This document shows positions 19,059 to 28,037 of a DNA stretch of 64,000 nt, one piece after another; the first letter of the stretch is position 1; each line of letters begins with the position of its first letter. The DNA is from Janthinobacterium rivuli (GTDB lineage Bacteria; Pseudomonadota; Gammaproteobacteria; Burkholderiales; Burkholderiaceae_D): the NCBI RefSeq assembly GCF_009208735.1, contig NZ_WFLJ01000019.1, forward strand, positions 62,001 through 126,000, in the 5' to 3' direction. Below the pieces are notes generated by a model. That model had not been told where the DNA came from. It ran no database searches and worked only from the letters and a program-made list of their open reading frames with translations. The position numbers and the translations under genes are program-made.

Positions 19059-19118
19059 CGATTGAAGGCTTGCGCCTTACATCATGCGATCACAGCGGAG
19101 CAAGTGCCCCGCGATGAA

Positions 19119-19391
19119 TTACGCTGGTACTGCTTCGTTTGGTACAACGGTCACGAATTGCTTCGAGCCAGCACCTTTGACAACGAACTTCACTTTGCCC
19201 GCGATCAGCGCGAACAACGTGTGGTCCTTGCCCATGCCTACGCCTTCGCCGGCGCGCACTGGGGTGCCGCGTTGACGAATGATGATGCCGCCAGCATTGA
19301 TAGCTTGGCCGCCGTAGACTTTAACGCCCAGACGTTTTGATTCTGAATCACGGCCGTTTCGCGTTGTGCCGCCGCCTTTTTTATGTGCCAT
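19119..19391 (-). CDS. rpmA: 50S ribosomal protein L27
   Basis: This 90-residue protein is full length and typical: [16 protein letters not shown] at the N-terminus, which reaches the peptidyl-transferase centre, then [20 protein letters not shown] and [12 protein letters not shown]. There is no firmicute-type cleaved extension. It follows rplU by 40 bases. Confidence 0.98.
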   Translation of the reverse strand: MAHKKGGGTTRNGRDSESKRLGVKVYGGQAINAGGIIIRQRGTPVRAGEGVGMGKDHTLFALIAGKVKFVVKGAGSKQFVTVVPNEAVPA

Positions 19392-19431
19392 TTAAGACTC
19401 CTTGATAGCTGATTAATTCAAACAGCGGCGA

Positions 19432-19743
19432 TTAGCCGTTGATCGAAACGATTTGGATTTCGGTAAAATTCTGGCGATGGCCTTGATGCTTTTGGTAGTG
19501 CTTACGACGACGCATCTTGAAAATTTTGACCTTATCATGGCGACCATGCGCCACAACCGTAACCAGTACCGTTGCACCTTCGACCAATGGAGCACCAAAC
19601 TTGATGCTGTCGCCCGCGCCTACTGCGAGCACTTGATCGATGGTGATTTCGGAACCAATGTCTGCCGGTATCTGTTCTACTTTAAGTTTTTCGCCAGCGA
19701 CAACTTTGTATTGTTTGCCACCGGTTTTTATGACCGCGTACAT
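19432..19743 (-). CDS. rplU: 50S ribosomal protein L21
   Basis: This 103-residue protein starts with [14 protein letters not shown], the usual L21 N-terminus, and ends with [19 protein letters not shown] use the ATG at 19743 (GAGG upstream); the frame stays open another 30 codons but those cover the promoter. It is the first gene of rplU-rpmA, divergent from ispB, an arrangement shared with E. coli. Confidence 0.98.
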   Translation of the reverse strand: MYAVIKTGGKQYKVVAGEKLKVEQIPADIGSEITIDQVLAVGAGDSIKFGAPLVEGATVLVTVVAHGRHDKVKIFKMRRRKHYQKHQGHRQNFTEIQIVSING

Positions 19744-20051
19744 GATTTGAAACCTCATCAAATGTTGAAAGAATTTGTCCCACTGCCATGAAAAGCAAGC
19801 CGTGCACAACAGGGGGAACCAGCGATTATACACGGACTGAGAAATTGCGTCAAAAAGTATTCACAAAGCTTGACGATCGTGGTATGTCGACAACCTGACC
19901 ATCTTGTCAGGCTTGCGCCAGGGGGGGGGACAGCAAAACCCGCGCCAGTGCCAACCAGATCAATCAATTGCTCTACAGTCATAGGCAAACATCACGCGCG
20001 CGCAAGCCTTGTCGTATAATCGCGGCACCCACAATCTAATGCAGGTTCGCC
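19744..20051. other. 308-base divergent intergenic region rplU/ispB
   Basis: It holds the rplU promoter (19825-19853) and a TATAAT box (20015-20020) about 32 bases before the ispB start codon that has no good -35 partner. A run of nine G at 19921-19929 and a small CCTGAC/GTCAGG inverted repeat (19894-19911) are also present. No gene is seen. Confidence 0.6.
19825..19853 (-). promoter_or_regulatory. Consensus sigma-70 promoter of rplU-rpmA
   Basis: On the minus strand TTGACG (19853-19848), a 17-base spacer and a perfect TATAAT (19830-19825) form a near-ideal promoter, 82 bases before the rplU ATG. Confidence 0.85.
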
Positions 20052-21041
20052 TTGTCTGACGCTAACAAACACGTTAACCAAAACACCATCGTGCAAACGA
20101 TTGCCGCCGATATGGACGCAGTCAATACGGTGATCCGCCAAAAATTGCACTCCGATGTCATTCTGATCAACCAGATCGCTGAATACATCATCAGCGCAGG
20201 CGGCAAACGTATCCGCCCCGTGCTGATCTTGCTGGTGGCCAATGCCCACGCCTATCGCGGCACGGCGCACCATGAGCTGGCCGCCGTGGTCGAATTCATC
20301 CACACCGCCACCCTGCTGCACGATGACGTCGTCGATGAATCGTCGATGCGCCGTGGACGCCAGACGGCCAACGCCCTGTTCGGCAATGCCGCTTCGGTGC
20401 TGGTGGGCGACTTCCTGCACTCGCGCTCGTTCCAGCTGATGGTGTCGCTCAACAATATGCGCGTCATGCAAATCCTGTCCGACGCCACCAACGTGATCGC
20501 CGAAGGCGAAGTGCTGCAGCTGCTGAACATGCACGATCCGGACGTGACGCAAGACAGCTACCTGAACGTCATCCGCTCGAAGACGGCCAAGCTGTTCGAA
20601 GCGTCGGCGCAACTGGGCGCCCTGATCGCCGGCGCCAGCGAAGACGATATCGAAGCGGCCGCCGAATACGGCCGCTCGCTGGGCACGGCCTTCCAGCTGA
20701 TCGACGACGTGCTCGACTATGCAGGCGACGCCGCGGAAATCGGCAAGAACGTGGGCGACGACTTGCGCGAAGGCAAACCAACGATGCCGCTGATCTGGCT
20801 GATGGAAAACGGTACGCCGGAACAGCGCGAACTGGTGCGCAGCTGCATCGAGCAAGGCGACGAACAGCATTTCGATGCCGTGCTGACGGCCATCACCAGC
20901 AGCGGCGCCCTCGACTACACGCGCCAGCAGGCGGAAATCGCCGGCCAGCGCGCCGCCGATGCCATCGCCGGCTGGCCCGACAGCGTCTACAAGCAATCGA
21001 TGCTGCAACTGTGCTCGTTTGCCGTGGCTCGCAATCACTGA
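20052..21041 (+). CDS. ispB: Octaprenyl diphosphate synthase
   Basis: This trans-polyprenyl diphosphate synthase of 329 residues makes the side chain of ubiquinone. The first aspartate-rich motif is LLHDDVVDES and the second is LIDDVLDYAGD, both intact; GGKRIRPVLI and the central EGEVLQLLN segment fit IspB. The start is a TTG at 20052, the only in-frame start near the usual family N-terminus; an ATG 20 codons inside (MDAVNTVIRQ) is an alternative. Followed by a terminator shared with arsH. Confidence 0.93.
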   Translation: MSDANKHVNQNTIVQTIAADMDAVNTVIRQKLHSDVILINQIAEYIISAGGKRIRPVLILLVANAHAYRGTAHHELAAVVEFIHTATLLHDDVVDESSMRRGRQTANALFGNAASVLVGDFLHSRSFQLMVSLNNMRVMQILSDATNVIAEGEVLQLLNMHDPDVTQDSYLNVIRSKTAKLFEASAQLGALIAGASEDDIEAAAEYGRSLGTAFQLIDDVLDYAGDAAEIGKNVGDDLREGKPTMPLIWLMENGTPEQRELVRSCIEQGDEQHFDAVLTAITSSGALDYTRQQAEIAGQRAADAIAGWPDSVYKQSMLQLCSFAVARNH

Positions 21042-21066
21042 TCGTGTTTTAATATAAGCAATCAGA

Positions 21067-21090
21067 AACGGCGCCACTGGCGCCGTTTTT
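21067..21090 (+). terminator. Terminator of ispB
   Basis: AACGGCGCC-ACT-GGCGCCGTT followed by TTT; the end touches the stop codon of convergent arsH. Confidence 0.88.
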
Positions 21091-21836
21091 CATGCTCCGC
21101 TGCCGCGCTCATGCTCCATCGCCGCGCCCGCCAATGCCTGCACGATGGCCGGCTCCGCTTCCAGCCGCTCGCTGTAGCGACTGCCCAGGTAATCGCGGCG
21201 GTCGCGCACCAGCAAGGTGAATTTATACAGTTCCTCCATGACGTCGACCAGGCGCTCGTAGTACGGCGACGGCTTCATGCGGCCGTCATCGTCGAATTCC
21301 TGGTATGCCTTGGCGACGGACGACTGGTTCGGAATGGTGACCATGCGCATCCAGCGTCCCAGCACGCGCAAGCCGTTGACGGCATTGAACGATTGCGAAC
21401 CACCCGACACTTGCATCACGGCCAGGGTACGGCCCTGTGTCGGCCGCACGCTGCCCGTTTCCAGCGGCAACCAGTCGATCTGCGATTTAAACACGCCCGT
21501 GACGGCGCCATGGCGTTCGGGACTGCACCACACCTGCCCTTCCGACCACAGCGACAGCGCGCGTAATTCCTGCACTTTCGGATGCGCGGGCGACACGCTG
21601 TCGACCATGGGCAAGCCGTGCGGATCGAACACGCGCGTCTCGGCGCCGAAGTGGCGCAGGATGCGCTCCGCTTCCAGGGTCAGCAGCTTGCTGTACGAGC
21701 GTTCGCGCAAGGAACCGTACAGCAGCAAAATGCGCGGCGCGTGGGTGGACAGCTGCGCCGGCGCCAGCTTGTCCAAATCCGGCACGTCCAGGTGGGCGAC
21801 GCTGATGTTGGGCAACTCATTGGATAAATCACTCAT
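21090..21836 (-). CDS. arsH: ArsH, NADPH-dependent FMN reductase family
   Basis: This 248-residue flavoprotein belongs to the ArsH group, which oxidises methylated trivalent organoarsenicals and reduces quinones or metals. The FMN-binding loop is [15 protein letters not shown] near residue 35; [30 protein letters not shown] and [20 protein letters not shown] are hallmark ArsH segments. It is the last gene of arsR-arsC-arsH; its ATG directly follows the arsC TGA with no gap, so translation is probably coupled. Confidence 0.95.
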   Translation of the reverse strand: MSDLSNELPNISVAHLDVPDLDKLAPAQLSTHAPRILLLYGSLRERSYSKLLTLEAERILRHFGAETRVFDPHGLPMVDSVSPAHPKVQELRALSLWSEGQVWCSPERHGAVTGVFKSQIDWLPLETGSVRPTQGRTLAVMQVSGGSQSFNAVNGLRVLGRWMRMVTIPNQSSVAKAYQEFDDDGRMKPSPYYERLVDVMEELYKFTLLVRDRRDYLGSRYSERLEAEPAIVQALAGAAMEHERGSGA

Positions 21837-22259
21837 TCAGACCACCGGCTTGCCGTCGGCGCCCACCACAGCCTGGCCGTCTTCCTTGGAAAACGCGCCC
21901 TGCTGCGGCAGCGGCAGGATCTCCAGCACTTTTTCCGAAGGACGGCACAGGCGCACGCCCAGTTCCGTGACGACGATGGGGCGGTTGATCAAAATCGGAT
22001 GGGCTTGCATGGCGTCGAGCAGGGCCGCATCGCTCAGCTCAGGATTGGCCAGGCCCAGCTCGTCGTACAGGGCACCCTTGTCGCGCATCACGGCACGCAC
22101 GGACAGGCCGGCGCGGGCGATCAGATCGACCAGCTCCTCGCGCGAAGGCGGGTGCTTGACGTAATCGATGATGACGGGCTCGACGCCCGTATTGCGGATC
22201 AAGGCCAGGGTATTGCGCGAGGTGCCGCACGCGGTGTTGTGATAGATCGTGATCGTCAT
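21837..22259 (-). CDS. arsC: Arsenate reductase (glutaredoxin-dependent)
   Basis: This 140-residue enzyme reduces arsenate to arsenite using glutaredoxin and glutathione. The catalytic cysteine lies in ITIYHNTACGTSRNT (Cys12 type), and the three arginines of the active site map to the AVMRDKG, LINRPIVV and VRLCRPSEKV regions. I start at the ATG at 22259, which begins the conserved fold; the frame runs 14 codons further into arsR. The start overlaps the arsR stop in ATGA. Confidence 0.95.
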   Translation of the reverse strand: MTITIYHNTACGTSRNTLALIRNTGVEPVIIDYVKHPPSREELVDLIARAGLSVRAVMRDKGALYDELGLANPELSDAALLDAMQAHPILINRPIVVTELGVRLCRPSEKVLEILPLPQQGAFSKEDGQAVVGADGKPVV

Positions 22260-22627
22260 GTCGTCGTTTCCTTCAGTAAATGTGGTTCGCTGACGCAGCA
22301 AGGCGCGCCAGCGCAGCAGTTCTCGGTCAAAAAGGCCAGCAAGCCGTTCATGCCCGCATAGTTGGCGGCGTAGATGATGGAGCGCCCCGTCTTGCTCGCC
22401 GTCACCAGATTGGCATGCGCCAGTTCTTTCAGGTGAAACGACAGCGACGAGGGCGCAATCGCCAGCGCCTCGGCGATTTTCGTCGCGGCCATGCCTTGCG
22501 GCCCCGCTTGCACCAGCAGGCGGAACACGGCCAATCGCGATTCCTGCGCCAGCGCAGCCAGGGCCGCGATGGCGGCAGCATTCGTCAGCGGCGGCGCGCC
22601 GCTCGCTATTGTCTTTTCATTTTCCAT
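22256..22627 (-). CDS. arsR: ArsR-family arsenic-responsive repressor
   Basis: This 123-residue winged-helix repressor opens the ars operon. The DNA-recognition part is ATKIAEALAIAPSSLSFHLKELAHANLVTASKTGRSIIYAAN. There is no ELCVCDL-type CxC site in the recognition region (the position reads APSSLSFHL), but the C-terminus has a cysteine-rich ENCCAGAPCC, which is the As(III) site seen in another ArsR subgroup. It likely represses its own operon through the palindrome directly upstream (22630-22653) and is released by arsenite. Confidence 0.9.
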   Translation of the reverse strand: MENEKTIASGAPPLTNAAAIAALAALAQESRLAVFRLLVQAGPQGMAATKIAEALAIAPSSLSFHLKELAHANLVTASKTGRSIIYAANYAGMNGLLAFLTENCCAGAPCCVSEPHLLKETTT

Positions 22628-22629
22628 AC

Positions 22630-22653
22630 TTCAATAATAGTCGAATTATTGAA
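22630..22653. promoter_or_regulatory. ArsR operator
   Basis: TTCAATAAT (22630-22638) and ATTATTGAA (22645-22653) form a perfect 9-bp inverted repeat with a 6-base spacer, 2 bases upstream of the arsR ATG. AT-rich palindromes of this size at this place are typical ArsR sites. Confidence 0.8.
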
Positions 22654-22760
22654 TCATTTCAAGCCACATGCCTGACCGACCGAGCTTACGTAACCCAGCG
22701 CACCGACCGTCATGACCTATCGGTCTACCTTGATGAAAAAATCACTGCGATTGGCATCCC

Positions 22761-24854
22761 ATGACACGCTCGACACCCCTGAAAATCCTCGGCTGGAGCC
22801 TGGCCGCCCTGCTGGCCCTGATCGCCATCGTGGCCATCTTCGTGCTGACCTTCGACTGGAACCGCGCCCGCCCCTACATCAACGAGAGGGTATCGGCAAG
22901 CACGGGCCGTACCTTCGTCATCGGCGGCGACCTGCAAGTCACATGGAAGCAGGGGATGAAGACGGAACCGGGCTGGCGCCGCTACGTGCCGCGCCCCGTC
23001 ATCAGCGCGCAGGACGTGCGCATGAGCAACCCGGACTGGGCGACGGCCGGCCCGCAGCTGGCCAGCGCGCGCCGCATCGACGTGGCCATCCATCCGCTGC
23101 CCCTGTTGCAGCACAGGCTGGTGCTGACGGATCTCGCCCTCGAGGCGCCGAACATCGCCCTGCAGCGGCGCGCCGATGGCAGCAACAGCTGGACCCTGAA
23201 AGACAATGGCCCGTCGGCATGGGACGTGGAAATCCAGCGCATGGCCTTTGGCGACGGCGCCATCCGCTACCTCGACGAGGCCATCGCGCTGGACGTGCGC
23301 GCCAAGGTCAGCTCGACGGCGCCCGATGCGACGCCGGGCGACGCGCCAGACAGTGCTCCGGTGCAGAAATATGGCATCGCATTCACCCTGGGCGGCACCT
23401 ACCGCCAGGCGCCCGTGACGGGCGGCGGCAAGGCGGGCGCCGTGCTGTCCCTGACCGACAACCACACCGTGTATCCCGTACAGGCGCATGCCGTGCTGGG
23501 CAAGAACAAGGCCAGCATCGATGGCACCTTGACCGACCCGCGCTCCTTGTCGGGCATCGATTTACAGCTGAGTCTGGCTGGCGCCAGCATGGCCGACCTG
23601 TATCCGCTGACGGGCGTGCTGCTGCCGGAAACGCCGGACTACGCCACCAGGGGCCGTTTGCTGGGCAAGAAAGACGGCGCCACCTGGAACTGGACGTATC
23701 AAGACTTCAAGGGCACGGTAGGCAAGAGCGACCTGGCCGGCACCCTGCAATACTTGCCGCGCCAACCCCGTCCCCTGCTGCGCGGCGAAGTGACGTCGCA
23801 GCAATTGCGCCTGGAAGACCTGGGCCCCAGCATCGGCGCCGACAGCAATGCGCAGAAACAGGCGCGCGGCAAGGCGCCCGTGCAGCCCGACAGCAAAGCC
23901 TTGCCAGTGGAACAGTTCAATACGGCGAAATGGGATGCGCTCGACGCCGACGTGAAATTCACGGGCAAAAAACTGGTGCGCACGCACGATATCCCGCTCA
24001 AGGATATCGTCGCCAACATCCACATGAAAGACAAGGTGCTGAGTCTGACGCCGCTCAATTTCGGCATGGCTGGCGGCGACATCACCTCGAACATCACGCT
24101 CGATGGCCGTCAAAAGACCATCGCCGCGCAAGCCAAGGTGGCGGCGCGCCACCTCAAGATCCGCGAACTGTTTCCCAAGCTGCAATCGATGCAGGCGAGC
24201 TTCGGCGAAGTGTATGGCGATGCGGCGCTGACGGGCCACGGTAATTCCATCTCGGCCATGCTGGCCAGCGCAAATGGCGAGCTGGCGGCCACCGTCAGCG
24301 AAGGCTCCGTCAGCCAGTTCATGCTGGAACTGGCCGGGCTGAACCTGGCTAATGCCGTCTTCGTGAAAATCTTTGGCGACAAGCAAGTCCACCTGAACTG
24401 CCTGGCCAGCGATTTCGCCGTCACGAATGGCCAGGCCGACGTGCGCCGCTTCGTGCTCGACACGGACACGGCCGTGGTGAATATCACGGGCAACGTCAAC
24501 CTGGCAAACGAAACCCTGGACCTCGACGTGCGCCCCCGTACCAAGGGCGCCCGCATCATCACCCTGCGCACGCCGCTGTACGCGAAAGGCACGTTCAAGC
24601 ACCCGGACGTGGGTCCGCAAAAAGGTCCGCTGGCCCTGAAAGCGGGCGCCGCCGTGGCACTGGCCACCATCGTCACGCCGCTGGCCGCCCTGCTGCCGCT
24701 GGTCAACGTCGACAAGGCGCCCGACACGGACTGCGCCGCCGTCATGGCGCAAGCGTACGCCACCCGCAAGGCGCCCACTTCGCCGGCGACAAATGCGCCA
24801 GCAAAAAAAGTCAGCGAAGCGGACATCAAAAAGGCCCAGCAGGAAAAGAAATAA
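22761..24854 (+). CDS. AsmA family envelope protein
   Basis: This 697-residue protein has one N-terminal membrane helix (ILGWSLAALLALIAIVAIFV) and a long periplasmic region of the AsmA/TamB superfamily, whose members form beta-groove bridges linked to outer-membrane lipid transport and assembly. Visible markers are FDWNRARPYINERVSASTGR just after the helix, and a C-terminal AsmA_2-like block including DVRRFVLDTDTAVVNITGNVNL and DLDVRPRTKGARIITLRTPL. It ends with a lysine-rich tail. The ATG at 22761 has no clear ribosome site. It is divergent from arsR and shares no evident function with it. Confidence 0.88.
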   Translation: MTRSTPLKILGWSLAALLALIAIVAIFVLTFDWNRARPYINERVSASTGRTFVIGGDLQVTWKQGMKTEPGWRRYVPRPVISAQDVRMSNPDWATAGPQLASARRIDVAIHPLPLLQHRLVLTDLALEAPNIALQRRADGSNSWTLKDNGPSAWDVEIQRMAFGDGAIRYLDEAIALDVRAKVSSTAPDATPGDAPDSAPVQKYGIAFTLGGTYRQAPVTGGGKAGAVLSLTDNHTVYPVQAHAVLGKNKASIDGTLTDPRSLSGIDLQLSLAGASMADLYPLTGVLLPETPDYATRGRLLGKKDGATWNWTYQDFKGTVGKSDLAGTLQYLPRQPRPLLRGEVTSQQLRLEDLGPSIGADSNAQKQARGKAPVQPDSKALPVEQFNTAKWDALDADVKFTGKKLVRTHDIPLKDIVANIHMKDKVLSLTPLNFGMAGGDITSNITLDGRQKTIAAQAKVAARHLKIRELFPKLQSMQASFGEVYGDAALTGHGNSISAMLASANGELAATVSEGSVSQFMLELAGLNLANAVFVKIFGDKQVHLNCLASDFAVTNGQADVRRFVLDTDTAVVNITGNVNLANETLDLDVRPRTKGARIITLRTPLYAKGTFKHPDVGPQKGPLALKAGAAVALATIVTPLAALLPLVNVDKAPDTDCAAVMAQAYATRKAPTSPATNAPAKKVSEADIKKAQQEKK

Positions 24855-24908
24855 GCGTTGATGCAGTCGCTTGAAACCCGCCCCGCCATCTGCTGTAATA
24901 CCAGTATG

Positions 24909-24985
24909 CGGGGTGTGGCTCAGCCTGGTAGAGCGCTGCGTTCGGGACGCAGAGGCCGGAGGTTCGAATCCTCTCACCCCGACCA
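24909..24985 (+). tRNA. tRNA-Pro, anticodon CGG
   Basis: A full cloverleaf can be folded: acceptor CGGGGTG with CACCCCG, D-arm with GCTCAGCCTGGTAGAGC, anticodon stem CTGCG/CGCAG with loop TTCGGGA (anticodon CGG at 24943-24945), and T-loop GGTTCGAATCC. The CCA end is encoded. It lies 54 bases after the AsmA gene. Confidence 0.97.
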
Positions 24986-25062
24986 GCCTTTTTCCCTCGC
25001 TGTGCCAACTTCAAGCGCTTGCGCCTTGACCCACGCGTTGGCGTGTTGCTGAGAAGTATGAT

Positions 25063-25090
25063 ATTAATTGAACAATTGATTAATTGAACA
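25063..25090. repeat. 12-bp direct repeat before the GntP permease gene
   Basis: ATTAATTGAACA occurs at 25063-25074 and again at 25079-25090, separated by ATTG, 26 bases before the permease start. It may be a tandem binding site for a regulator of the permease. The AT content contrasts with the surrounding sequence. Confidence 0.55.
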
Positions 25091-25115
25091 CTTCCATCGC
25101 GCAAGGGCCTGACCG

Positions 25116-26510
25116 ATGTCTTTCCTGATAGTTCTGGCCGCACTGGCCTTCCTCATGCTGGCCGCCTACCGCGGCTACAGCGTGATCCTGTTTGCGCCCG
25201 TCGCCGCGCTCGGCGCCGTGCTGCTGACCGATCCGTCGGCCGTGCCGGCCGTCTTCAGCGGCATCTTCATGGAAAAGATGGTGGGCTTCATCAAGCTGTA
25301 TTTCCCCGTCTTTTTGCTCGGCGCCGTGTTCGGTAAACTCATCGAGCTGTCCGGTTTTTCCCAGTCCATCGTCGTGGCCGCCATCCGCTACATCGGCAGC
25401 TCGCGCGCGAATGCCGTGATCGTTGCCGTGTGCGCGGCGCTCACGTATGGCGGCGTGTCGCTGTTCGTGGTGGTGTTTGCCGTGTATCCGTTCGCGGCCG
25501 AGCTGTACCGCCAGAGCAATATCCCCAAGCGGCTGATGCCGGGCGCCATCGCGCTGGGCGCCTTTTCCTTCACCATGGATACCCTGCCCGGCACGCCGCA
25601 AATCCAGAACATCATTCCCACCACCTTTTTCAACACGACCGGCTGGGCCGCACCGTGGCTGGGCACCATCGGTGCCGTGCTGACGGTGATCATGGGCCTG
25701 GCTTTCCTCGAATGGCGCCGGCGCTCCGTCATGGCGACGGGCGAAGGTTACGGAGTGGAAGCGGAACAGGCCAAGACCGGTGGCGGCGACTTGCCCCATC
25801 CGTTGCTGTCGGTGGCGCCGTTGGTGCTGGTGGGCGTGGCCAACTTTGCGCTGACCAAGCTGATTCCGCACTGGTATGGCGCCAGTTACGTGCTCACCGC
25901 CGACGCCCTGCCGGGCCTGCATGCGCCCGTGTCGACGTCGATCGCCGCCGTGACCGGCATCTGGGCCGTGGAAGGCGCCTTGTTGCTGGGTATCTTGCTC
26001 GTGTGCGTGACGGCATTCGGGCGCATCCGCGCCGCCTTTGCCGAAGGCACCAAGGCGGCCGTCGGTGGCGCGCTGCTGGCGGCCATGAATACGGCCTCCG
26101 AATATGGCTTCGGCGGTGTCATCGCGGCCTTGCCCGGCTTTCTTGCCGTCAGCAATACCTTGCGCAGCGTGCCCGATCCGCTCGTCAATGCGGCCGTGTC
26201 CGTCACAACCCTGGCCGGCATCACGGGATCGGCCTCGGGCGGGATGAGCATCGCGCTGGCCGCCATGTCGGACAGTTTTATCCAGGCGGCGCAGCAGGCG
26301 CACATTCCGCTCGAAGTCATGCACCGCGTGGTGGCAATGGCCAGCGGCGGCATGGATACCTTGCCGCACAACGGCGCCGTGATCACCCTGCTGGCCGTCA
26401 CGGGCCTCACGCACCGCCAGTCCTACTGCGACATTTTCGGCATCACCGTCATCAAGACGGTGGCCGTGTTCCTCGTCATTGCCATCTATTACATGACGGG
26501 TCTGGTGTGA
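25116..26510 (+). CDS. GntP-family permease
   Basis: This 464-residue integral membrane protein has about 12 hydrophobic segments and GntP/CitMHS-type motifs: KLYFPVFLLGAVFGKLIE, YGGVSLFVVVFAVYPFA, FTMDTLPGTPQIQNIIPTTFF and a repeated half near the C-terminus, GGMDTLPHNGAVITLL. The family imports gluconate, related sugar acids or hydroxyacids with protons. No catabolic gene for a sugar acid is adjacent, so the substrate is open. It is convergent with the SSS symporter, the stop codons being one base apart. Confidence 0.88.
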   Translation: MSFLIVLAALAFLMLAAYRGYSVILFAPVAALGAVLLTDPSAVPAVFSGIFMEKMVGFIKLYFPVFLLGAVFGKLIELSGFSQSIVVAAIRYIGSSRANAVIVAVCAALTYGGVSLFVVVFAVYPFAAELYRQSNIPKRLMPGAIALGAFSFTMDTLPGTPQIQNIIPTTFFNTTGWAAPWLGTIGAVLTVIMGLAFLEWRRRSVMATGEGYGVEAEQAKTGGGDLPHPLLSVAPLVLVGVANFALTKLIPHWYGASYVLTADALPGLHAPVSTSIAAVTGIWAVEGALLLGILLVCVTAFGRIRAAFAEGTKAAVGGALLAAMNTASEYGFGGVIAALPGFLAVSNTLRSVPDPLVNAAVSVTTLAGITGSASGGMSIALAAMSDSFIQAAQQAHIPLEVMHRVVAMASGGMDTLPHNGAVITLLAVTGLTHRQSYCDIFGITVIKTVAVFLVIAIYYMTGLV

Positions 26511-26511
26511 A

Positions 26512-27906
26512 TCAAGGCAGGGAGGCGGACGATTTCGCCAACGCCGGCTTGAACAAATGGCTGATGCCCATCGTCAAGAGCGGGCCGGCCAGCGCCAGGT
26601 AGGAACTGTCCACGCCGTACGGATTGCCCGCCAGGAACCAGCCGATGGTGGCGATCACGGAGACGATCACGCCGACGAAGGCGCCGCGCGGCGTGCCGAA
26701 TTTCGGCGCATAGAAGGCCATCAGCACCAGCACGGCCAGGGTGGCGCGCAGGGCCTTGCCGAGGAAGGCGATCATCAGCAGCTTTTCCGCATACAGCGCC
26801 AGCACCAGCGGCAGCAGCCCCGCCACGACGATGGCGATACGCAGGAACATCAGCGATTTCGCGTCGTTCTTCGCCTTGTTATACCAGGGATCATAAAAAT
26901 CCTTCATGGCCAGGGTCGCCGATGCCAGGGTGGTGGCGGAAATGCCGCCGAACAGGGCGCCGGCCAGGCCGACGATCATGATGCTGGCGGAAAACGCCGG
27001 CATGTGGGCGATCAATGTCGGAAAGGCGTCGATCGACTTCATGCCCGGATACAGCACGGCGCTGCACATGCCGATCAGGGCCGCCATGAGGCCGAACGGA
27101 ATCATCAGCGACGACACGTAGTAGCAGGCGCGCTTGGCCACGGCCGGGTTGTCCGTGCTGACGAGGGCCTGGATCACGTATTGCGTGGCGAAGATGGAAC
27201 CGATGCCGCCGATCATCCAGGCGATGATCTGGCCCCAGCCGATCTCGACCCAGTTGAACATCTTGGCCGGCAGCTGCGCCTGCAGCGCGCCGATGCCGCC
27301 TGTTGCTTCCAGCGCATACGCCAGCGCCAGGATCACGCCCAAGTACTTGACGATGGAGTGGGCGAAATTGGTGTACACCACCGAGCGCATGCCGCCCAGG
27401 CTGACATAAATCACGGTGATGGCGCCCACCAGTAAAATGGCCACGGTTTTATTGATGTGCAACACGGCCGCCAGCACGGCGCCGCCGCTCGCATACAGGG
27501 CCACGGCAACGATGCTCAGCGCGACAATGGTGAGGATGGATGCCGCATAGCGCACGGGTTCGCCGTAGGTTTGCGCCAGGATGCCGGAAATCGTCGACTG
27601 CCCGCTTTCCTTGTATTTTTTGACCAGCACGATGGCCAGCAGCAAGAAGCCCAGCGACAGCGCCACCAGGTTCCATGCGGCGGAAATACCCAGCTCATAA
27701 CCCTTCTGGGCCGTGCCGATGCTGACGGAGCTGCCGATGAATTCCGACAGCAGCAGCGCGCCGATCAGGTAGGCGGGATAGTTGCGCCCGCCCGCCGTCA
27801 TGCCTTCGGCGCTGTTGGCATGCTTGCGCACGCTATACGTAATGTACGACATGAGGGCGAAATAGCCCACCGTGACCGCGGCAATAATGATCAATCTGTT
27901 TTCCAT
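26512..27906 (-). CDS. Sodium:solute symporter (SSS/SLC5 family)
   Basis: This 464-residue protein has about 13 transmembrane segments with SSS landmarks: FIGSSVSIGTAQKGYELG in the first repeat, VIYVSLGGMRSVVYTNFAH, and GGIGSIFATQYVIQALVS. It should couple sodium entry to uptake of an organic solute. A GGAG ribosome site precedes the ATG. It lies 131 bases downstream of pcaD on the same strand, so it may be a late part of the catechol cluster and import an aromatic or related acid. Substrate inferred only from context. Confidence 0.85.
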   Translation of the reverse strand: MENRLIIIAAVTVGYFALMSYITYSVRKHANSAEGMTAGGRNYPAYLIGALLLSEFIGSSVSIGTAQKGYELGISAAWNLVALSLGFLLLAIVLVKKYKESGQSTISGILAQTYGEPVRYAASILTIVALSIVAVALYASGGAVLAAVLHINKTVAILLVGAITVIYVSLGGMRSVVYTNFAHSIVKYLGVILALAYALEATGGIGALQAQLPAKMFNWVEIGWGQIIAWMIGGIGSIFATQYVIQALVSTDNPAVAKRACYYVSSLMIPFGLMAALIGMCSAVLYPGMKSIDAFPTLIAHMPAFSASIMIVGLAGALFGGISATTLASATLAMKDFYDPWYNKAKNDAKSLMFLRIAIVVAGLLPLVLALYAEKLLMIAFLGKALRATLAVLVLMAFYAPKFGTPRGAFVGVIVSVIATIGWFLAGNPYGVDSSYLALAGPLLTMGISHLFKPALAKSSASLP

Positions 27907-28014
27907 CTGTCTACTCCAAGTCTGCTTTTCTTATTATTATTTTTCAAGAAAGCTTCCCCTGCCGCATGCCGGTCTTGCCGGTGGCGGTGCTCAGGGGAAA
28001 ACCACATTCCTGCC

Positions 28015-28029
28015 GTACCGATACGGTAC
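28015..28029. promoter_or_regulatory. Small inverted repeat upstream of the SSS symporter gene
   Basis: GTACCG-ATA-CGGTAC is a perfect 6-bp inverted repeat, located 109 bases before the symporter start and just after pcaD. It could be an operator; it does not form a terminator because no T run follows. Confidence 0.35.
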
Positions 28030-28037
28030 AGCAAGCC

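Noticed and set aside
19921-19929. A run of nine G as a possible phase-variable tract
   Set aside because: It is not within or close to a start codon or promoter element of either neighbouring gene; it might also be a sequencing artefact.
28015-28029. GTACCG-ATA-CGGTAC as a terminator of pcaD
   Set aside because: It lacks a following T run on the minus strand, so it is listed only as a possible operator.
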